From assembly GCA_003152255.1 (NCBI GenBank), contig PLZT01000632.1, positions 1 to 6,803 on the forward strand: DNA of 6,803 bases, in the 5' to 3' direction. The notes below the pieces were generated by a model. That model was not told where the DNA came from and did no database searches. It saw only the letters and a list, made by a program, of their open reading frames with translations. This document shows, piece after piece, positions 6,165-6,803 of this stretch. The DNA is from Methylocystaceae bacterium (GTDB lineage: Bacteria > Pseudomonadota > Alphaproteobacteria > Rhizobiales > Beijerinckiaceae). The position numbers and the translations under genes were made by a program. How positions within the stretch are numbered: position 1 is the first letter of the stretch; each line of letters begins with the position of its first letter.

Positions 6165-6170
6165 GCGCAA
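6163..6170. promoter_or_regulatory. TTGCGCAA palindrome, putative operator 2
   Basis: This is a second exact copy of the palindrome, in context AT-A-TTGCGCAAC-G-T (6160-6173). It overlaps the rightward -10 box by two bases and covers the expected start point, the classic place for a repressor site. A looser inverted repeat, GTTGGGC/GCGCAAC (6153-6159 and 6165-6171), also spans it with one mismatch. Confidence 0.55.
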
Positions 6171-6214
6171 CGTCTAACACGAAGCGTAACCACAAGCAAC
6201 CCCAAGCCCACGCC

Positions 6215-6234
6215 GCCGAAACTCTCATTTCGGC
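6215..6234 (+). repeat. Leader hairpin
   Basis: GCCGAAA at 6215-6221 and TTTCGGC at 6228-6234 form a perfect 7-bp stem with loop CTCTCA, in the untranslated leader of the gene at 6270. No T run follows, so it is not an intrinsic terminator. It could stabilise the mRNA or affect translation. It is short enough that chance is a real possibility. Confidence 0.35.
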
Positions 6235-6254
6235 CAACGCCCTCGGCTTGCCAA

Positions 6255-6261
6255 AAGGAGG
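6255..6261 (+). promoter_or_regulatory. Consensus Shine-Dalgarno AAGGAGG
   Basis: This site lies eight bases before the ATG at 6270, and it fixes that start. It is the strongest ribosome-binding site in the window, so the gene should be translated efficiently once its promoter is free. Confidence 0.8.
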
Positions 6262-6269
6262 ATGACCAG

Positions 6270-6803
6270 ATGAAAAGCCCAAATAGCTCACGCCGCGCCC
6301 TCGCCACTGGCCTCGCGCTGCCGCCTGTCGTTGGACTTCCGGCGCTCGCTGGCGAATCGGGGCCGACCGTCGCCAACCTTTGGGATGATTGGCGTGCGTT
6401 CATCGCCGCCTATCTCGACGCGACCGCGAAGCGAGACGCGGCGTTCAAGGCCATGCCGTTTTGGGCGCAGCCCGGCCCCGGGCGCCTGTATTCTGATGGC
6501 TCTTATCGTGGCGAAACAATCTATGCGCCGCTCGATGTCACGATCCCGCCGCCGGACCGCCCGGACGATCCTAGGGTTTTCCGGACCGTCCGCCGCACGC
6601 TTGCTGATTGCCGGCGAGACTTCGAATTGCGCAAACAATGGGCGACCGAGGCGTCGGCGTCGGTGAAGAATGTTTATCGCACGCAACTCCGCAAACTCGC
6701 CCGCGTGCGCATGGCGCAGCGCGCCGAGATGCGTAAGGTCGGGTTGCCTGAGCTGGAACAAGCCCGGAGCGTCGCCATGACTAGCCCGTCTTATTCACCG
6801 GGG
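6270..6803 (+). CDS. Tat-leader-like hypothetical phage protein, 3'-truncated by window edge
   Basis: The frame is open from ATG 6270 through the last base, giving 178 codons with no stop, so the C terminus lies outside. The start is set by AAGGAGG at 6255-6261. The N terminus reads MKSPNSSRRALATGLALPPV, then VGLPALAGES. It has twin arginines at 8-9, a short hydrophobic core and an ALA-G signal-peptidase-like site at 25-28, and so resembles a weak Tat signal. A helical segment follows with WDDWRAFIAAYLDATAKRDAAF, then a Pro-rich stretch with TIPPPDRPDD, then a strongly basic helical region from about residue 102. I recall similar leader-plus-helix hypotheticals in rhizobial prophages, function unknown. 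It sits in the cro-like position opposite the regulator and is its most likely target. True export has not been shown. Confidence 0.82.
   Translation, partial: MKSPNSSRRALATGLALPPVVGLPALAGESGPTVANLWDDWRAFIAAYLDATAKRDAAFKAMPFWAQPGPGRLYSDGSYRGETIYAPLDVTIPPPDRPDDPRVFRTVRRTLADCRRDFELRKQWATEASASVKNVYRTQLRKLARVRMAQRAEMRKVGLPELEQARSVAMTSPSYSPG
6627..6634. promoter_or_regulatory. Third exact TTGCGCAA, inside coding sequence
   Basis: The same 8-bp palindrome occurs within the codons for Glu-Leu-Arg-Lys of the gene at 6270, 464 bp from the second copy. Its flanks (AA before, AC after) match the two intergenic copies less well. It could be an auxiliary operator allowing DNA looping, or a coincidence forced by codon choice. 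Confidence 0.22.

Noticed and set aside
6122..6269. Leftward promoter for the regulator operon
   Set aside because: Candidates such as TTGCTT-N17-TAGACG match only three of six bases in each box. One must exist, but I cannot place it.
6288..6761. Leftward 157-aa frame opposite the last gene
   Set aside because: The opposite strand has a consensus AAGGAGG, a plausible leader peptide and a frame open to the window end. The leftward product is Arg-rich without recognisable motifs.

Overview
This is a GC-rich piece (about 60% by eye) of a phage or prophage. The organism is most likely an alphaproteobacterium, probably of the order Hyphomicrobiales (Rhizobiales). That assignment rests on codon use and on the style of several small proteins: an ITPAQCRAARG-type XRE regulator, an MPTGPNGEKRPA leader and a Tat-leader hypothetical. 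It is inference from remembered family resemblance, not from a search.

Layout. Positions 1-2857 hold a rightward, tightly packed run: the C-terminal two thirds or so of a large terminase (terL, cut by the window edge), then four small unassigned proteins of 202, 150, 67 and 105 aa. Two junctions are ATGA stop/start overlaps, which indicates co-transcription and coupled translation. Positions 2871-5174 encode a 767-aa tape-measure-like protein with a lysozyme-fold (SLT-type) peptidoglycan-cleaving domain near its C terminus. A possible 26-aa peptide follows at once. Positions 5341-5786 hold two short rightward ORFs. The second keeps a recognisable N terminus and then runs into the antisense of a leftward gene, which looks like a module boundary. 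Positions 5637-6112 are a leftward two-gene unit: an XRE repressor-like protein and a small DUF551-like protein, overlapping by ATGA. Positions 6113-6269 are a divergent control region with a sigma70-like rightward promoter, two copies of the palindrome TTGCGCAA and a leader hairpin. From 6270 to the window end an open rightward gene encodes a protein with a Tat-like leader.

How the parts work together. The left part is late morphogenesis: terL packages DNA, and the tape-measure protein sets tail length and probably helps breach the cell wall at entry. The right part looks like a compact lysogeny or maintenance switch. The XRE protein probably binds TTGCGCAA sites that overlap the rightward promoter and its own ribosome-binding region.

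The most notable points are the switch with its exact palindromes, the absence of portal and major capsid genes between terL and the tape-measure gene, and the apparent mosaic junction near 5605-5640. I found no RNA genes, CRISPR array, insertion sequence or attachment site.
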